Source: Sphingobacterium sp. HMA12
GTDB lineage: Bacteria; Bacteroidota; Bacteroidia; Sphingobacteriales; Sphingobacteriaceae
DNA length: 64,000 nucleotides
Reading direction: 5' to 3'
Assembly: GCF_002933815.1 (NCBI RefSeq)
Contig: NZ_BEYR01000001.1
Span: forward strand, 1,156,659-1,220,658
Shown in pieces: positions 36,458 through 45,833 of the stretch. The notes under the pieces are model-generated. The model was not told the origin of the DNA. It was given only the letters and a program-made list of their open reading frames with translations, and did not search any database. Numbering within the stretch: the stretch's first letter is position 1; every line of letters begins with the position of its first letter. The translations under genes were made by a program, and so were the position numbers.

Positions 36458-37300
36458 TTATTTACAAAGTGATTTCAGCTTTTCAAAATCTTCATCTACC
36501 TCAAAATGGGGATCTTTCTGGAGGTTTAGGGACAATGCTTTTTTTAAATCTTTGCAAGCATTGCTTTCATCACCAAGATCTAAATAAATGGCAGCTCGAT
36601 TAAAGTAACCTATGGCATAATTCTTATTTAATTTTAAAGCTTTCTCTATTTCCACCAGTGCATCTTTAGGTTTATTGGTTTCTCTATAGAGATTCGCTCG
36701 ATTGTTATAAAGAATATGAAGGTTAGGCTGATTAGGAAATTCATTTAGTATTTTATCATAGTCCGCAAGCGCTTCGTCAAATAGTTTTAATTCCTTTTTA
36801 ACGTTTATCAAATTTGCAAGCGACTTAAAATCTTTTGGAGATATTTTTAATTGTGATATTAGGTCATTTTTTGCATTCTCATAATCTTTTAATCTGATAT
36901 AAGAATATGCCCTGTCAAAATAAATGTCTGGCTGTGATGGATTTATTTCAATTACCTTCGAATAGTCAGAAATTGCTTTGTCAAATGTAGCAACTTCTTT
37001 ATAAGCACCCGCTCTAGCATAGAGCACATTAATGTTATTAGGGGATAAATCCAGAAATTTTGAATAATCAGCTATTGCAAGATCGAAATTTCCACGAAAC
37101 CGGTAAATGTTGCCTCTATTTGCATAAGCTCCGGGTGAATTAGGATACAGATTTATTGCTTTATCGAAAGCTGAAAAAGCTTCGTCAAATTTTTCTTTTT
37201 TAGCATGTTTTATACCAAGCGCATTTAACTCATCTACAGTCTGGGCGCTTAAACTTTGACAGAACAAAAGTATAACTATGAACGATACTATTTTTTTCAT
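36458..37300 (-). CDS. Exported TPR protein
   Basis: Seen: 280 aa with a signal peptide (cleavage after SAQT, about 20) followed by six or seven TPR units (NALGIKHAKKEKFDEAFSAF, AIADYSKFLDLSPNN, IEKALKLNKNYAIGYFNRAA). Known: TPRs mediate protein contacts; in Bacteroidota such proteins sit in the periplasm. No partner gene in the neighbourhood. Confidence 0.85.
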   Translation of the reverse strand: MKKIVSFIVILLFCQSLSAQTVDELNALGIKHAKKEKFDEAFSAFDKAINLYPNSPGAYANRGNIYRFRGNFDLAIADYSKFLDLSPNNINVLYARAGAYKEVATFDKAISDYSKVIEINPSQPDIYFDRAYSYIRLKDYENAKNDLISQLKISPKDFKSLANLINVKKELKLFDEALADYDKILNEFPNQPNLHILYNNRANLYRETNKPKDALVEIEKALKLNKNYAIGYFNRAAIYLDLGDESNACKDLKKALSLNLQKDPHFEVDEDFEKLKSLCK

Positions 37301-37336
37301 TTTTGGGAATATATAAAGCTAGATATTATGGTTTTA

Positions 37337-37344
37337 CAAAGCTA
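37337..37344 (-). promoter_or_regulatory. Candidate -7 box for the TPR gene
   Basis: TAGCTTTG on the minus strand, an exact TAnnTTTG match 37 bases before the ATG. Confidence 0.45.
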
Positions 37345-37681
37345 ATATACAAAAAGTACAATAGGTTAATGCGCAATGCCACTAAATTTGCCTGATCTTC
37401 AGAGTTTTCTGCCAACTTCGCCATTAGAAGTAGTTCTACAGAATCGAGTTGTTACGGCGATAAGACTTTCAATGGACTATTGTTTGGAACAGAACAGCAC
37501 AGAACAACTCCGAGAATAAATGAAAGCTGGAAAGTTTTAGATTGCTTTACCGTCCCGAAAAACAGTTCGTGTTTCTGAATACCAAAGGTAATACCTAACC
37601 AAAGAGATATTTTTTTTCTGGGCGACTTGCTTTTCTGGTCTATAACTAATAACTTAGTTGATGTAGGTCTAATTCAGAATT
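37345..37681. other. Intergenic region, possible relics
   Basis: No intact gene. A stretch near 37378-37520 on the plus strand looks like old coding sequence (PLNLPDLQSFLPTSPLEVV), but no family was recognised and stops are frequent. Confidence 0.3.
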
Positions 37682-38794
37682 ATGAGAAAATCAACAGTAT
37701 TATTAGCTATAATTTCATTATTATCAATTCCTTTGGTCACTATAGGACAGAGTAGTAGCAACTTTACGATTCAGGGAAGGATTGACACCGTTCCAAATGC
37801 GAAGTATAGGATCATGTATAAAAATAATGAAAAGGTAATTCATGATTCTTTACAACTATCAGATGATCGAACTTTTACTTTTAGTGGCAATATCGGTGAA
37901 CCAACCCGTATTAATTTTATTATTGACAATGACTTCAATAAACGATTGGTAAAAGATCAAATTGTCTACTCGTTTTGGGTCTCACCGGGGGATCGGTTAG
38001 ACTTTCATGGTCTAACAGGTTGGCTCTCGGGCCCTAGAGAAAATTTGAATATTGACGACAACAAATATAAATTGAATGGTTCTGCTTTAGATAAGTCGGC
38101 GATAGCTTACAATGAAAACCGAAGAGCCGTATATCTTGCAAATAAAGACCAAGAGAATAAAACGGCGTTAGGAGATAGCATTTTAAGCAAATTTATCCAA
38201 AGTAACCCTAACAATTTCTACAGCCTGGATCTTTTGAACCGATCCTTTCCCTCTTTGAAGGGACAACCCGCCTTGGTCAATACATTATATAATGCGCTTT
38301 CAAACGAACTCAAAAATAGTTATACAGGCAAGCTATTGAACAAAAAGATAATGGCGCATCCTCATCTTATAATTGGTAAAGATCTTCCCACATTTGAGCT
38401 CTCCAACGCTGAGGGCGATCTCGTTAATCTTGAAGATTTTAGAGGTAAATATGTTCTGGTGGATTTTTGGGCGAGCTGGTGCGGTCCGTGCCGAGAAGAG
38501 TTTCCCTACCTGCGATCGCTGTATAACGAATACAAATCAAAAAACTTTGAGATATTGGCCGTATCCATTGACGAATCACGGGCGGACTGGCTTTCAGCTA
38601 TTGACAATGATAAGCTATCATGGACTAATGTATTGGACACAGGAGGCTTCAGCGGTGAACTTTATCAGGTTTTTGGCTTAAAAGGAGTTCCTGACAACTT
38701 TCTTTTGGACAAAGAAGGGAAAATTGTAGCACGAAATCTTAGAGGTAGCCAATTAAAAACAGTTTTAGATAAATTGATTCTACAAAATAAGTAG
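37682..38794 (+). CDS. DUF4369-TlpA thiol-disulfide oxidoreductase
   Basis: Seen: 370 aa. Signal peptide (about 1-22, TIGQS), a DUF4369 domain (27-120, FTIQGRID), a helical linker, then a thioredoxin fold with C267-G-P-C270 in FWASWCGPCREEF and a cis-proline segment GVPDNFLLD. Known: these periplasmic proteins reduce disulfides, for example in cytochrome maturation. The gene stands alone before a terminator. Confidence 0.9.
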   Translation: MRKSTVLLAIISLLSIPLVTIGQSSSNFTIQGRIDTVPNAKYRIMYKNNEKVIHDSLQLSDDRTFTFSGNIGEPTRINFIIDNDFNKRLVKDQIVYSFWVSPGDRLDFHGLTGWLSGPRENLNIDDNKYKLNGSALDKSAIAYNENRRAVYLANKDQENKTALGDSILSKFIQSNPNNFYSLDLLNRSFPSLKGQPALVNTLYNALSNELKNSYTGKLLNKKIMAHPHLIIGKDLPTFELSNAEGDLVNLEDFRGKYVLVDFWASWCGPCREEFPYLRSLYNEYKSKNFEILAVSIDESRADWLSAIDNDKLSWTNVLDTGGFSGELYQVFGLKGVPDNFLLDKEGKIVARNLRGSQLKTVLDKLILQNK

Positions 38795-38844
38795 GGATTC
38801 GTCTATTTACGATTTTTTTTGCCCTGTCCTAGTAAATGTAAGTT

Positions 38845-38880
38845 ATAAAAAAGTGAAGCTTGCCCGAACTTCACTTTATA
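38845..38880. terminator. Bidirectional terminator-like hairpin
   Basis: TATAAAAAAGTGAAG, a 10-nt loop, CTTCACTTTATA; near-perfect stem with A and T runs, after the TlpA gene. Confidence 0.8.
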
Positions 38881-39043
38881 ACACGCCGAAAATCCTGCAA
38901 GATCTATTTAGGACTATGGTTAAATGGAATTCCCTGATTTTCCACCTAAAAAGCTTTCTAATCCAGATGCTGTATACAAAATGCTTAATATAATGAGTGA
39001 GAAATTGGAAGTTGCGTAATTAGACTTTGGCCTAGTGAAGTAT

Positions 39044-41047
39044 TTAAATCAATGCTCTCATTATTGTTCCATTTTGGATAGTAATTTTCTCGTCATTAAG
39101 GTCGTGAAAAAGCTCACCTTTCTTTTTTATCCTTATCAAAATTTCATCCATGGTAAATTTATAACGATCGAGACCTGGTTTAACTTCCTTCCAGTCTAAA
39201 GGCGTACTTACAATTGGCACGTGATAGGGCCTGACGGAGTACGGAGCTGCCAAGGTGTCCCCATAATCGTTCTGATTCGCATCAATATAAACCTTGCCTT
39301 TTCGATGATTAACTGTTTCGATTCTAGTGCTGATATCGGGAACTAATTGATGAATTTCATCAGCCAGTCTATTTGCGATAATCCTCGTCTGTTCAAACGA
39401 AAAACCACTGCAGGGAATATAAATATGCAGCCCGGTTTTGCCGGAGGTCTTGACAAAGCCTTTTAGTTTATGTTTGTCCAAAACAGACTTGGTTGCAATA
39501 GCTACCTGAATAGCCATTTCGAAACCCTCATTCTCGGTATTTTTTGTAACCGTAGGATCGAGATCAAGCCATATATAATCCGGCTGGTCCGGATGTTGGA
39601 TCCGGGATGCCCGGGGATTAATATCAACGCAACCCCAATCCACCATCGTCAGTAGCGTCTCTACATTATTGCAGACCAGATAATCAATCTGATCCCTTTT
39701 GCCAGCTTTCTTTACGCGGCGCCGGTCTGTAAATACTTCAGCGCAGTCCGGCTGGCGGTTTTCCATGTCTTTGATAAAAGTAGTCGGGCCGCCTGCCCTT
39801 GTAAGTTTTAGATTCAAAGATTGGGGTCTATCCTGGAGGTAAGGTAGGATGTAGGGAGCAATTTTATTGTAGTACAAGATCAGATCTCCTTTAGCAACAC
39901 CTTTCCAAAGTTCTCGGCCGATATCATGAAGCTGAACAGTACAGTGTTTCATCGGGAAGTCGGTTACTTCCGATCCTTCAAAAGACTCATCGACTCGCTG
40001 CCAATTACTATCCTTGTTTAGATATTTTCTTGTGCTTTTCTTCGTTAGGGGCTTCTTCGGATTTGATTTTGCAACAGGTTTTTCTTCTGCTACTTCATCC
40101 TCAATTACATTTGTCGATTTTGGAACTTCCCTTACAACTTGTTTTGGTTTCTTATCCAACCTGAAACCCAAAAATGTGGCCGGCTTACGGATTCTCCCTG
40201 TCTTCGTCCAGGTGGCAAACTCAAAGTTGGCAACCAGCTGAGGCTTTACCCAGTGAATTTTGGCTCCCTTAGTATCTAGTACTTTATTTACAAAAGGAGA
40301 TTCCTGGGTTTCTATGGCTTGTAGCTTTTTAAGGATACCCGGCATTTCCTTGTCTTTGAAACCGCCACCGCTGCGACCGATCCAAGTGAACTTTCCATTT
40401 TCATAAGCACCAAATAAAAGACTTTTGAAAGACCTGGCTTTATCAGATTCTGCCCAACCGCCGACCACAAATTCTTGTCGTTTGCGGGTTGGTGTTTTCA
40501 GCCAATCGTTGCCCCGGTCACCTTCGGTATATACACTATCTTTCTTCTTGGCAACGATTCCCTCTAGGTTTAAATCCAGCATTTGCTGATATAAAGCCGG
40601 CCCATCATCAAAACTTTCACTGTATCGGAAAACATCATTGTCCTTAACCAGTATTTTTAAAAGCTCTTTTCTTTCTGTTAGCGGAAATCCTCGCAAATCC
40701 TGACCGTCCATCCATAACAGATCGAATACGCAATACTTGATTGGCAATTCATGCCCGTTATAGAGCTGCAACGCATCAAAATCCGGCTCTTCTTCTTGAT
40801 TGAATACAACTACTTCGCCATCAATAATAACGTCGTGTTTTAGGCTTTTAAGCGCTTTTTCAACCAGAGGATATTTGGAAGTATAATTTAGCCCACTTCT
40901 TGAATCCATGTGTACTTTTCCTTTTTCAACGAAGGATACAATACGGTAACCATCCCATTTCACTTCATAGAGATAATCGTCTCTATCTATCGGTTCTTTA
41001 ATAAGTGTACAAAGCATCGGTCTTATGCGGGCTGGCATCTTTTTCAT
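39044..41047 (-). CDS. ligD: DNA ligase D (ligase and polymerase domains)
   Basis: Seen: 667 aa from the ATG at 41047. An ATP-dependent ligase domain has nucleotidyl-acceptor K30 in EVKWDGYR and GIVAKKKDS, with an OB-fold ending near residue 310. A basic linker (to about 345) leads to an AEP-type primase-polymerase domain (YIWLDLDPT, GKTGLHIYIPC). The 3'-phosphoesterase domain often found at the N-terminus is missing. Known: LigD with Ku carries out NHEJ. No Ku gene is in the window. Confidence 0.95.
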   Translation of the reverse strand: MKKMPARIRPMLCTLIKEPIDRDDYLYEVKWDGYRIVSFVEKGKVHMDSRSGLNYTSKYPLVEKALKSLKHDVIIDGEVVVFNQEEEPDFDALQLYNGHELPIKYCVFDLLWMDGQDLRGFPLTERKELLKILVKDNDVFRYSESFDDGPALYQQMLDLNLEGIVAKKKDSVYTEGDRGNDWLKTPTRKRQEFVVGGWAESDKARSFKSLLFGAYENGKFTWIGRSGGGFKDKEMPGILKKLQAIETQESPFVNKVLDTKGAKIHWVKPQLVANFEFATWTKTGRIRKPATFLGFRLDKKPKQVVREVPKSTNVIEDEVAEEKPVAKSNPKKPLTKKSTRKYLNKDSNWQRVDESFEGSEVTDFPMKHCTVQLHDIGRELWKGVAKGDLILYYNKIAPYILPYLQDRPQSLNLKLTRAGGPTTFIKDMENRQPDCAEVFTDRRRVKKAGKRDQIDYLVCNNVETLLTMVDWGCVDINPRASRIQHPDQPDYIWLDLDPTVTKNTENEGFEMAIQVAIATKSVLDKHKLKGFVKTSGKTGLHIYIPCSGFSFEQTRIIANRLADEIHQLVPDISTRIETVNHRKGKVYIDANQNDYGDTLAAPYSVRPYHVPIVSTPLDWKEVKPGLDRYKFTMDEILIRIKKKGELFHDLNDEKITIQNGTIMRALI

Positions 41048-41170
41048 AACACGACTTTTCTGGTAAACACAAACCACGTGCCTTTAGTTCTTCGAAAGCC
41101 TGTTTTGTTAATATCTTAAAAGCTTCAAACGCTATTGGTCGGCGTTTGTTCTATTCCAAAAACAGTTATT

Positions 41171-41470
41171 ATGACAGACAATGAAAATAAAAAGGATGCA
41201 AAGGACCGCAATCAGGCAGCTATCATCACATTTACAGGCATTCCAGTGACCAATAACCAAGGAGGAGAGAAATACTTTGATTTTGAAGTTGGCCAGGAGG
41301 GAGAGTATGGACAGTATGCACGAATTACAATGGATGGTTGCCAGCTGATTTTAGACGAGCATCTTGCTTATGTTAAAGGAGATCTTGCGGAAGAATGGCG
41401 GGAGCCTGCTATTGCCAAACTTATTCTTTTGCTGGAAGTAGACCTAAACCGAGATGGCAGCTTTCAATAA
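41171..41470 (+). CDS. Conserved hypothetical protein, 99 aa
   Basis: Seen: soluble, with ITFTGIPVTNNQGGEKYFDF and ARITMDGCQLILDEHLAYV. Six bases separate it from the exonuclease gene, so they are co-transcribed. It diverges from ligD. Family not recognised; a role with the exonuclease is inferred from position only. Confidence 0.65.
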   Translation: MTDNENKKDAKDRNQAAIITFTGIPVTNNQGGEKYFDFEVGQEGEYGQYARITMDGCQLILDEHLAYVKGDLAEEWREPAIAKLILLLEVDLNRDGSFQ

Positions 41471-41476
41471 CACTAA

Positions 41477-42253
41477 ATGAAAATAGCAACATACAACATC
41501 AATGGTATTAATGGGAGACTACCTGTATTGCTTCGATGGCTAAAAGAAGAATCTCCGGATATAGTTTGCCTTCAGGAATTAAAGGCTCCACAGGAGCGCT
41601 TTCCGATAAAAGCCATCAACGACGCAGGATACCAAGCAGTCTGGCATGGAGAGAAAAGCTGGAATGGCGTAGCTGTTTTATCGAAGTACGAGATTACCGA
41701 AGTGACAAGGGAATTACCTGGCGATAAGGAGGATAGCCATAGCCGGTACCTGGAGGTTATTATCAACCAGATATTGATCTGCTGTCTATATCTGCCTAAT
41801 GGCAATCCTTATCCAGGGCCTAAGTTTGAGTATAAGATGGCTTGGATTAAACGTTTGATGAAACGGGCAAAAGCATTACTGAAAATGGAGGTTCCGGTGA
41901 TCATTATAGGTGATTTCAACATTATCCCGACAGAGCAGGACGTATACAAGCCGGAAAAGTATATTGAAAATGCGCTATTCCGGATTGAGGCCCGAAAAGC
42001 ATTTAAACAGCTTATTGGCCAGGAATGGATGGATTCGATCCGAACACTTTTTAAAGACCAAGAAGTTTATACCTTTTGGGATTATTTGAGAAATGCCTAT
42101 GGCCGGAACGCCGGGTTACGGCTGGATCATATATTGCTTAGCCCGCTAATAGCACCACGGTTGTCAGAAGGAGGAATAGACCGTCATGTTCGTGGATGGG
42201 AGAAAGCAAGTGATCATGCACCGGTATGGATAATGTTGGACGATAAAAAATAA
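41477..42253 (+). CDS. xth: Exodeoxyribonuclease III (AP endonuclease)
   Basis: Seen: 258 aa, the normal length. ATYNINGIN at the start, E34 in CLQELK, GDFNIIPTEQDVY, RNAGLRLDHILLS and the catalytic SDHAPVW near the end. Known: Mg2+-dependent AP endonuclease and 3'-phosphatase of base-excision repair. With ligD it forms a small repair cluster; its 3'-end cleaning could make up for the phosphoesterase domain LigD lacks. Confidence 0.95.
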   Translation: MKIATYNINGINGRLPVLLRWLKEESPDIVCLQELKAPQERFPIKAINDAGYQAVWHGEKSWNGVAVLSKYEITEVTRELPGDKEDSHSRYLEVIINQILICCLYLPNGNPYPGPKFEYKMAWIKRLMKRAKALLKMEVPVIIIGDFNIIPTEQDVYKPEKYIENALFRIEARKAFKQLIGQEWMDSIRTLFKDQEVYTFWDYLRNAYGRNAGLRLDHILLSPLIAPRLSEGGIDRHVRGWEKASDHAPVWIMLDDKK

Positions 42254-42415
42254 TTATTGCTGCAAGTAAGAAATCAAAAATGAACTGTTTAAAGAAGCTG
42301 GATCACAGGAACTCGAAGACAAACGAGCGATGCAAAAAAAGCTATAGTTGATATTGCTGGGTTTGTATACCGATGAAAAGGCGGGTTTTATTCAAAAGCC
42401 ATATGAAGGTGTTCT

Positions 42416-44701
42416 TCATGGATTTACTCGAAACTGAAAAGTAGATTTCCCGAAACTCCCGTCATCCGATATACCTTCGACAAGCCCGTAAAATAAACTA
42501 TTAATATCAGAGGTATAAAATTGAAGGGTAGCTTCGCCATTCTCGTCCGTAATGATATTCGGAGCCCAAAGCAGTGTATTACGATAGTCCGGCGCCGAAT
42601 CTTGTTGTTTATCATAATCGGGTTCGTAGAACGCCTTATGTCGATAGTAGCCTTTTGTTCGAACTATTCCGAACATTTTCATTAGTTCCGCTTCACTGTA
42701 TTTTGGAAACTCATAAACAATACGTTTTGTGTTTGTCGAATTAAAGCTGAAAGGGTGGGAGTTGGGCGGATTAGGACCATCCCATATGATATATGTTTTT
42801 CCCTCGACAGGCAATTCGTCACCATCACCGCCTGGACAATTTAACCACGCTCCATGAGCTCGATCAGTATTATTTTGGTATTTGGCCAAACTGTCCAGGT
42901 ACCCGATATATTTATCGCGAAATGTTTTTTGCTGCCGAGCGCTAATAAGCACTTCTTCCAATTTTATCGAGCGATTGGACAGACCTGGCAAGGTGCTGTC
43001 TTTGATAAAGGTATCCCTAAATGATTTAAAAGGATATTCAATGCGTTTCCAAGGTTGGATTTTACGTATTTGTTGAAATGGATCGAGGATCTTCAATTCC
43101 ATGTCCTCCGGTTTGCCAAAATGTTTGATATAGACATCTCTACCAATCAGCATATTCTCGGGCGAAATTTGAAAGATATGGCTGTTATCCACTTGTACCA
43201 ATTGGCTTTCTCTCCGGTGGGCATCAAAAAGCATAATCGCTTGCTGGCTTCCTACCTTTTCTTTCTTTACGTGAAGTAGCTGACCCGTGACAATTTCAGG
43301 AATTATTTCATTAATTTTTAGATTTCTATCAGAAAGGTATGATCCACTCCAATTATAGGAACGCCATCCCTGGGTAAGCAACAACAAATCCATTGCTTGG
43401 TGACGGTCAGACTTGCTCGCGTCAAAGTAATAGCTTGGGTTATGAATTTTGCCTCTAATCTGATTGGAAATCAGAAAATGTGTCTGTATATCTTTTTGAT
43501 CTGAGGGGTCATTATATAAACGATCATAGACCATAGCCCCCAATTGAGCAATGACGGGTTTCCCATGCTGGTCTTGAGCCTTAATTTTTAAACTCAATTT
43601 ATTCCTTCTACCAGCGTTTTCATTAGAAATTTCTGTGGTGACGATAACCAATTTATTGGGTTTTATATAGAACAATCTTTCGGCGATGGGGATAATTTTG
43701 TCGTTAAAAAGTGTTGCTTCTGAGATACCTGCTGGTACATCGGTCAATGGCAATTTTATTACAGTACTATCTTTAATTTCACCGGAAGCCATTACAGCCG
43801 GAAGACCACGGTTCTGCACCTGCAGATAGAAGCTTTGAGGTCTCCCTACATTGTAAATCTGAAAGGCTAAACTGTCTTCTTGGTTGGCAATCAATGAAAA
43901 AGTCATACCTTCCCGAACAACCTCGGGCAATGAAAAGCTCTTTTTGTCATAAGGGCTTTCTAGCCTAACGTTATAGCTTCGGCCCGCTGTCGGTATGATC
44001 TGAAAACGGCCCATCCCATCATGTATGCTTTTAAAGGAGCCTATTATCTTATCATCCTCATAGATATTTCCCGAAACGTTTATTGGATCTCCTTCTCTAG
44101 CTGTTGCTTTAAATGCAACGGTATTCCGAACACCGGCAAGCAGAAGGCCTGCTTCTGGAAAAAGGTTGAATTCGGCTATTTCTTGAAGTGGGGTCTCTAT
44201 TGCAGTTTTTTTCTTCTGTACTTCAAGTTCCTTTATGCTTTTGATGATCTTGATTTTCCGGCCATCTATAAAGCGTTTGGATTCCCCATTCAGTGAATGG
44301 GAAGTATATGCACATAACCAATAAGCACCTTCTCTCAATGCGTTATCGAGATAAATATGGCCGGTACTAATTCCCCCCTCGATTGGATATAGCTCTTCCC
44401 AAACAACACTGTCCGTTTCCATCTGTACCAATTGTACATATAAGGTCTTATCATTTGAGGATAGCAGGAGATGCTTCTGGTCAACGGAATAGGCTTTAAA
44501 CCAGAGATCTTCCATGGTCTCATAAATATCTTTATTGGTACGCAGGTAAATCGAGGTACCATTGTTCTTCGCAGCCAAGCTCTCCAGTTTCTTTGCCAAG
44601 GAATCTATTACAGTTCTTGAATCTTGTGCATAGAGTAAATGAGCTGAAAACTGCCATATAAAAACCAGAAAAATGATCAAGTTTATTTTCGCTATATTCA
44701 T
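42416..44701 (-). CDS. MG2-like (macroglobulin-like) envelope protein
   Basis: Seen: 761 aa. Signal peptide to about residue 25 (LLYAQD). An MG2-like start (SIYLRTNKDIYETMEDLWFK) and several beta domains follow, then the C-terminal NIITDENGEATLQFYTSD segment typical of A2M-like proteins. There is no thioester CxEQ motif, so it cannot trap proteases covalently. A central VLISARQQKTF stretch recalls the plug linker of this family. Known: related Bacteroidota proteins sit in the outer envelope and are often TonB-linked; function is unknown. Its 5' 460 bases are duplicated at the left window edge. Confidence 0.75.
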   Translation of the reverse strand: MNIAKINLIIFLVFIWQFSAHLLYAQDSRTVIDSLAKKLESLAAKNNGTSIYLRTNKDIYETMEDLWFKAYSVDQKHLLLSSNDKTLYVQLVQMETDSVVWEELYPIEGGISTGHIYLDNALREGAYWLCAYTSHSLNGESKRFIDGRKIKIIKSIKELEVQKKKTAIETPLQEIAEFNLFPEAGLLLAGVRNTVAFKATAREGDPINVSGNIYEDDKIIGSFKSIHDGMGRFQIIPTAGRSYNVRLESPYDKKSFSLPEVVREGMTFSLIANQEDSLAFQIYNVGRPQSFYLQVQNRGLPAVMASGEIKDSTVIKLPLTDVPAGISEATLFNDKIIPIAERLFYIKPNKLVIVTTEISNENAGRRNKLSLKIKAQDQHGKPVIAQLGAMVYDRLYNDPSDQKDIQTHFLISNQIRGKIHNPSYYFDASKSDRHQAMDLLLLTQGWRSYNWSGSYLSDRNLKINEIIPEIVTGQLLHVKKEKVGSQQAIMLFDAHRRESQLVQVDNSHIFQISPENMLIGRDVYIKHFGKPEDMELKILDPFQQIRKIQPWKRIEYPFKSFRDTFIKDSTLPGLSNRSIKLEEVLISARQQKTFRDKYIGYLDSLAKYQNNTDRAHGAWLNCPGGDGDELPVEGKTYIIWDGPNPPNSHPFSFNSTNTKRIVYEFPKYSEAELMKMFGIVRTKGYYRHKAFYEPDYDKQQDSAPDYRNTLLWAPNIITDENGEATLQFYTSDINSLFYGLVEGISDDGSFGKSTFQFRVNP

Positions 44702-44933
44702 TGAGTTCAGTTTTAGGCATATAATTATTGAAATTATTTGCTTTTTCCTCCTGTTCTTTGCTTCTCTATTGTATTCTTTTATCTATTCGAATTTAAGTAA
44801 ATATTCCTTCTCATTATTGATTCGCAAATCTGGAAACTTAAGATTACATAAAGTGCCCAATTCCTTGCCAAAAGTTAGTTCTAGCTTTGTGATTTCCTCA
44901 ATTTTAGTGATCACCTCCAAAATAGATCCACAT
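44241..44933. repeat. Segmental repeat, partner of 1-693
   Basis: Covers the first 460 bases of the MG2-like gene, the spacer and about 30 bases of a GNAT 3' end, then jumps to DUF7660. Confidence 0.9.
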
Positions 44934-44938
44934 TATCA

Positions 44939-45196
44939 TTACTCATAAACCTTAGCTCCTTTGAAAATATCAGCAAATGTTGACCACACAGCTGTTTCAG
45001 CATCTACATTTGCATCTGTATTATCATAATATCCTTGGATATCTTCAGCATATGCCGCTAAAGCTTCCAGAAAATCAGGTAAGGTTTTGTTTTCCCAAGT
45101 TTCAGGATGTTGGAGCAAATCCTGGCGCAACCAATCTAAAAATTTGATGAAGCTTTGTCTGTCTCTTACTTTCAATTCGTACAATTGATTAACCAT
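44939..45196 (-). CDS. DUF7660-like protein, copy 4 (intact start)
   Basis: Seen: 85 aa, MVNQLYELKVRDRQSF start, WENKTLPDFLEAL core, AKVYE end. It sits between the GNAT relic and the relic of an HTH-type gene. Immunity-type by association. Confidence 0.75.
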   Translation of the reverse strand: MVNQLYELKVRDRQSFIKFLDWLRQDLLQHPETWENKTLPDFLEALAAYAEDIQGYYDNTDANVDAETAVWSTFADIFKGAKVYE

Positions 45197-45231
45197 ATAA
45201 TTTTTACTTTACCGTCCATAAGTTTTCTGTC

Positions 45232-45420
45232 TCAACCCACAACATCCCCATCAAAGACCTCAAAAATAGCCTCATCATTGGTATCATAAATACCCCACGG
45301 GTTTTCAAGAGATATTTTAACGATCTTTCTTTTTATTTCTTTCCCTGTTTTGCTAATTGATATCTCAACACGGCTATTCAATATTTGTCCAGGAACAAGT
45401 GTCCACAATTCTTTACCACG
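45232..45420 (-). pseudogene. C-terminal relic of a 331-aa HTH-type protein
   Basis: About 62 codons matching the end of the gene at 59334-60329 (RVEISISKTGKEIKRKIVKI and a DTNDEAIFEVFDGDVVG end). The upstream 270 codons are missing. The flanking sequence after the stop is also similar, so a larger segment was copied. Confidence 0.75.
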
Positions 45421-45464
45421 TGTTTTAAGATTTGTTTAAATTTAACATAAAATAGCAGCGTTAG

Positions 45465-45791
45465 ATGAAGCTTTTAGAATTAATTGATTTTTTTAGGGAT
45501 GGTGGTTCGTTCAAAGAATTCTGCCATCTGCAGTCATTACATGAGGAATCTGAAGTGATTGAGATTTTTATGGAAATCCCATTGGATATTCATAATGAAT
45601 TGAGATATTTTGAAATCGAGAAAACAGGAGGGAGTATAGAATATTCAGATAATGGAATCAATTACTATAGTTTATTTGATTTTTATTATTTCTTAGATGC
45701 CATTGACGAGGCAAATAATAATCAAAACAGATCCCTTTCTAATGAAGAACTGGCAAAATTACTCTATAATTATGCGATTCATGATGCATAG
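45465..45791 (+). CDS. Hypothetical acidic protein, 108 aa
   Basis: Family not recognised. Seen: a strongly acidic, soluble protein (LLELIDFFRDGGSFKEFC, a YYSLFDFYYFLDAIDEANN stretch). Size and charge are typical of immunity proteins that mimic nucleic acid or block a toxin cleft, but no toxin is next to it. Confidence 0.6.
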   Translation: MKLLELIDFFRDGGSFKEFCHLQSLHEESEVIEIFMEIPLDIHNELRYFEIEKTGGSIEYSDNGINYYSLFDFYYFLDAIDEANNNQNRSLSNEELAKLLYNYAIHDA

Positions 45792-45833
45792 GGAAATAAC
45801 TCTATATCACTTCCAAAGTAAATAGTGGATATA

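Noticed and set aside
38924..39019. A 31-aa frame upstream of the ligD 3' end
   Set aside because: Too short, no ribosome site, no homologue known; could be a relic but cannot be supported.
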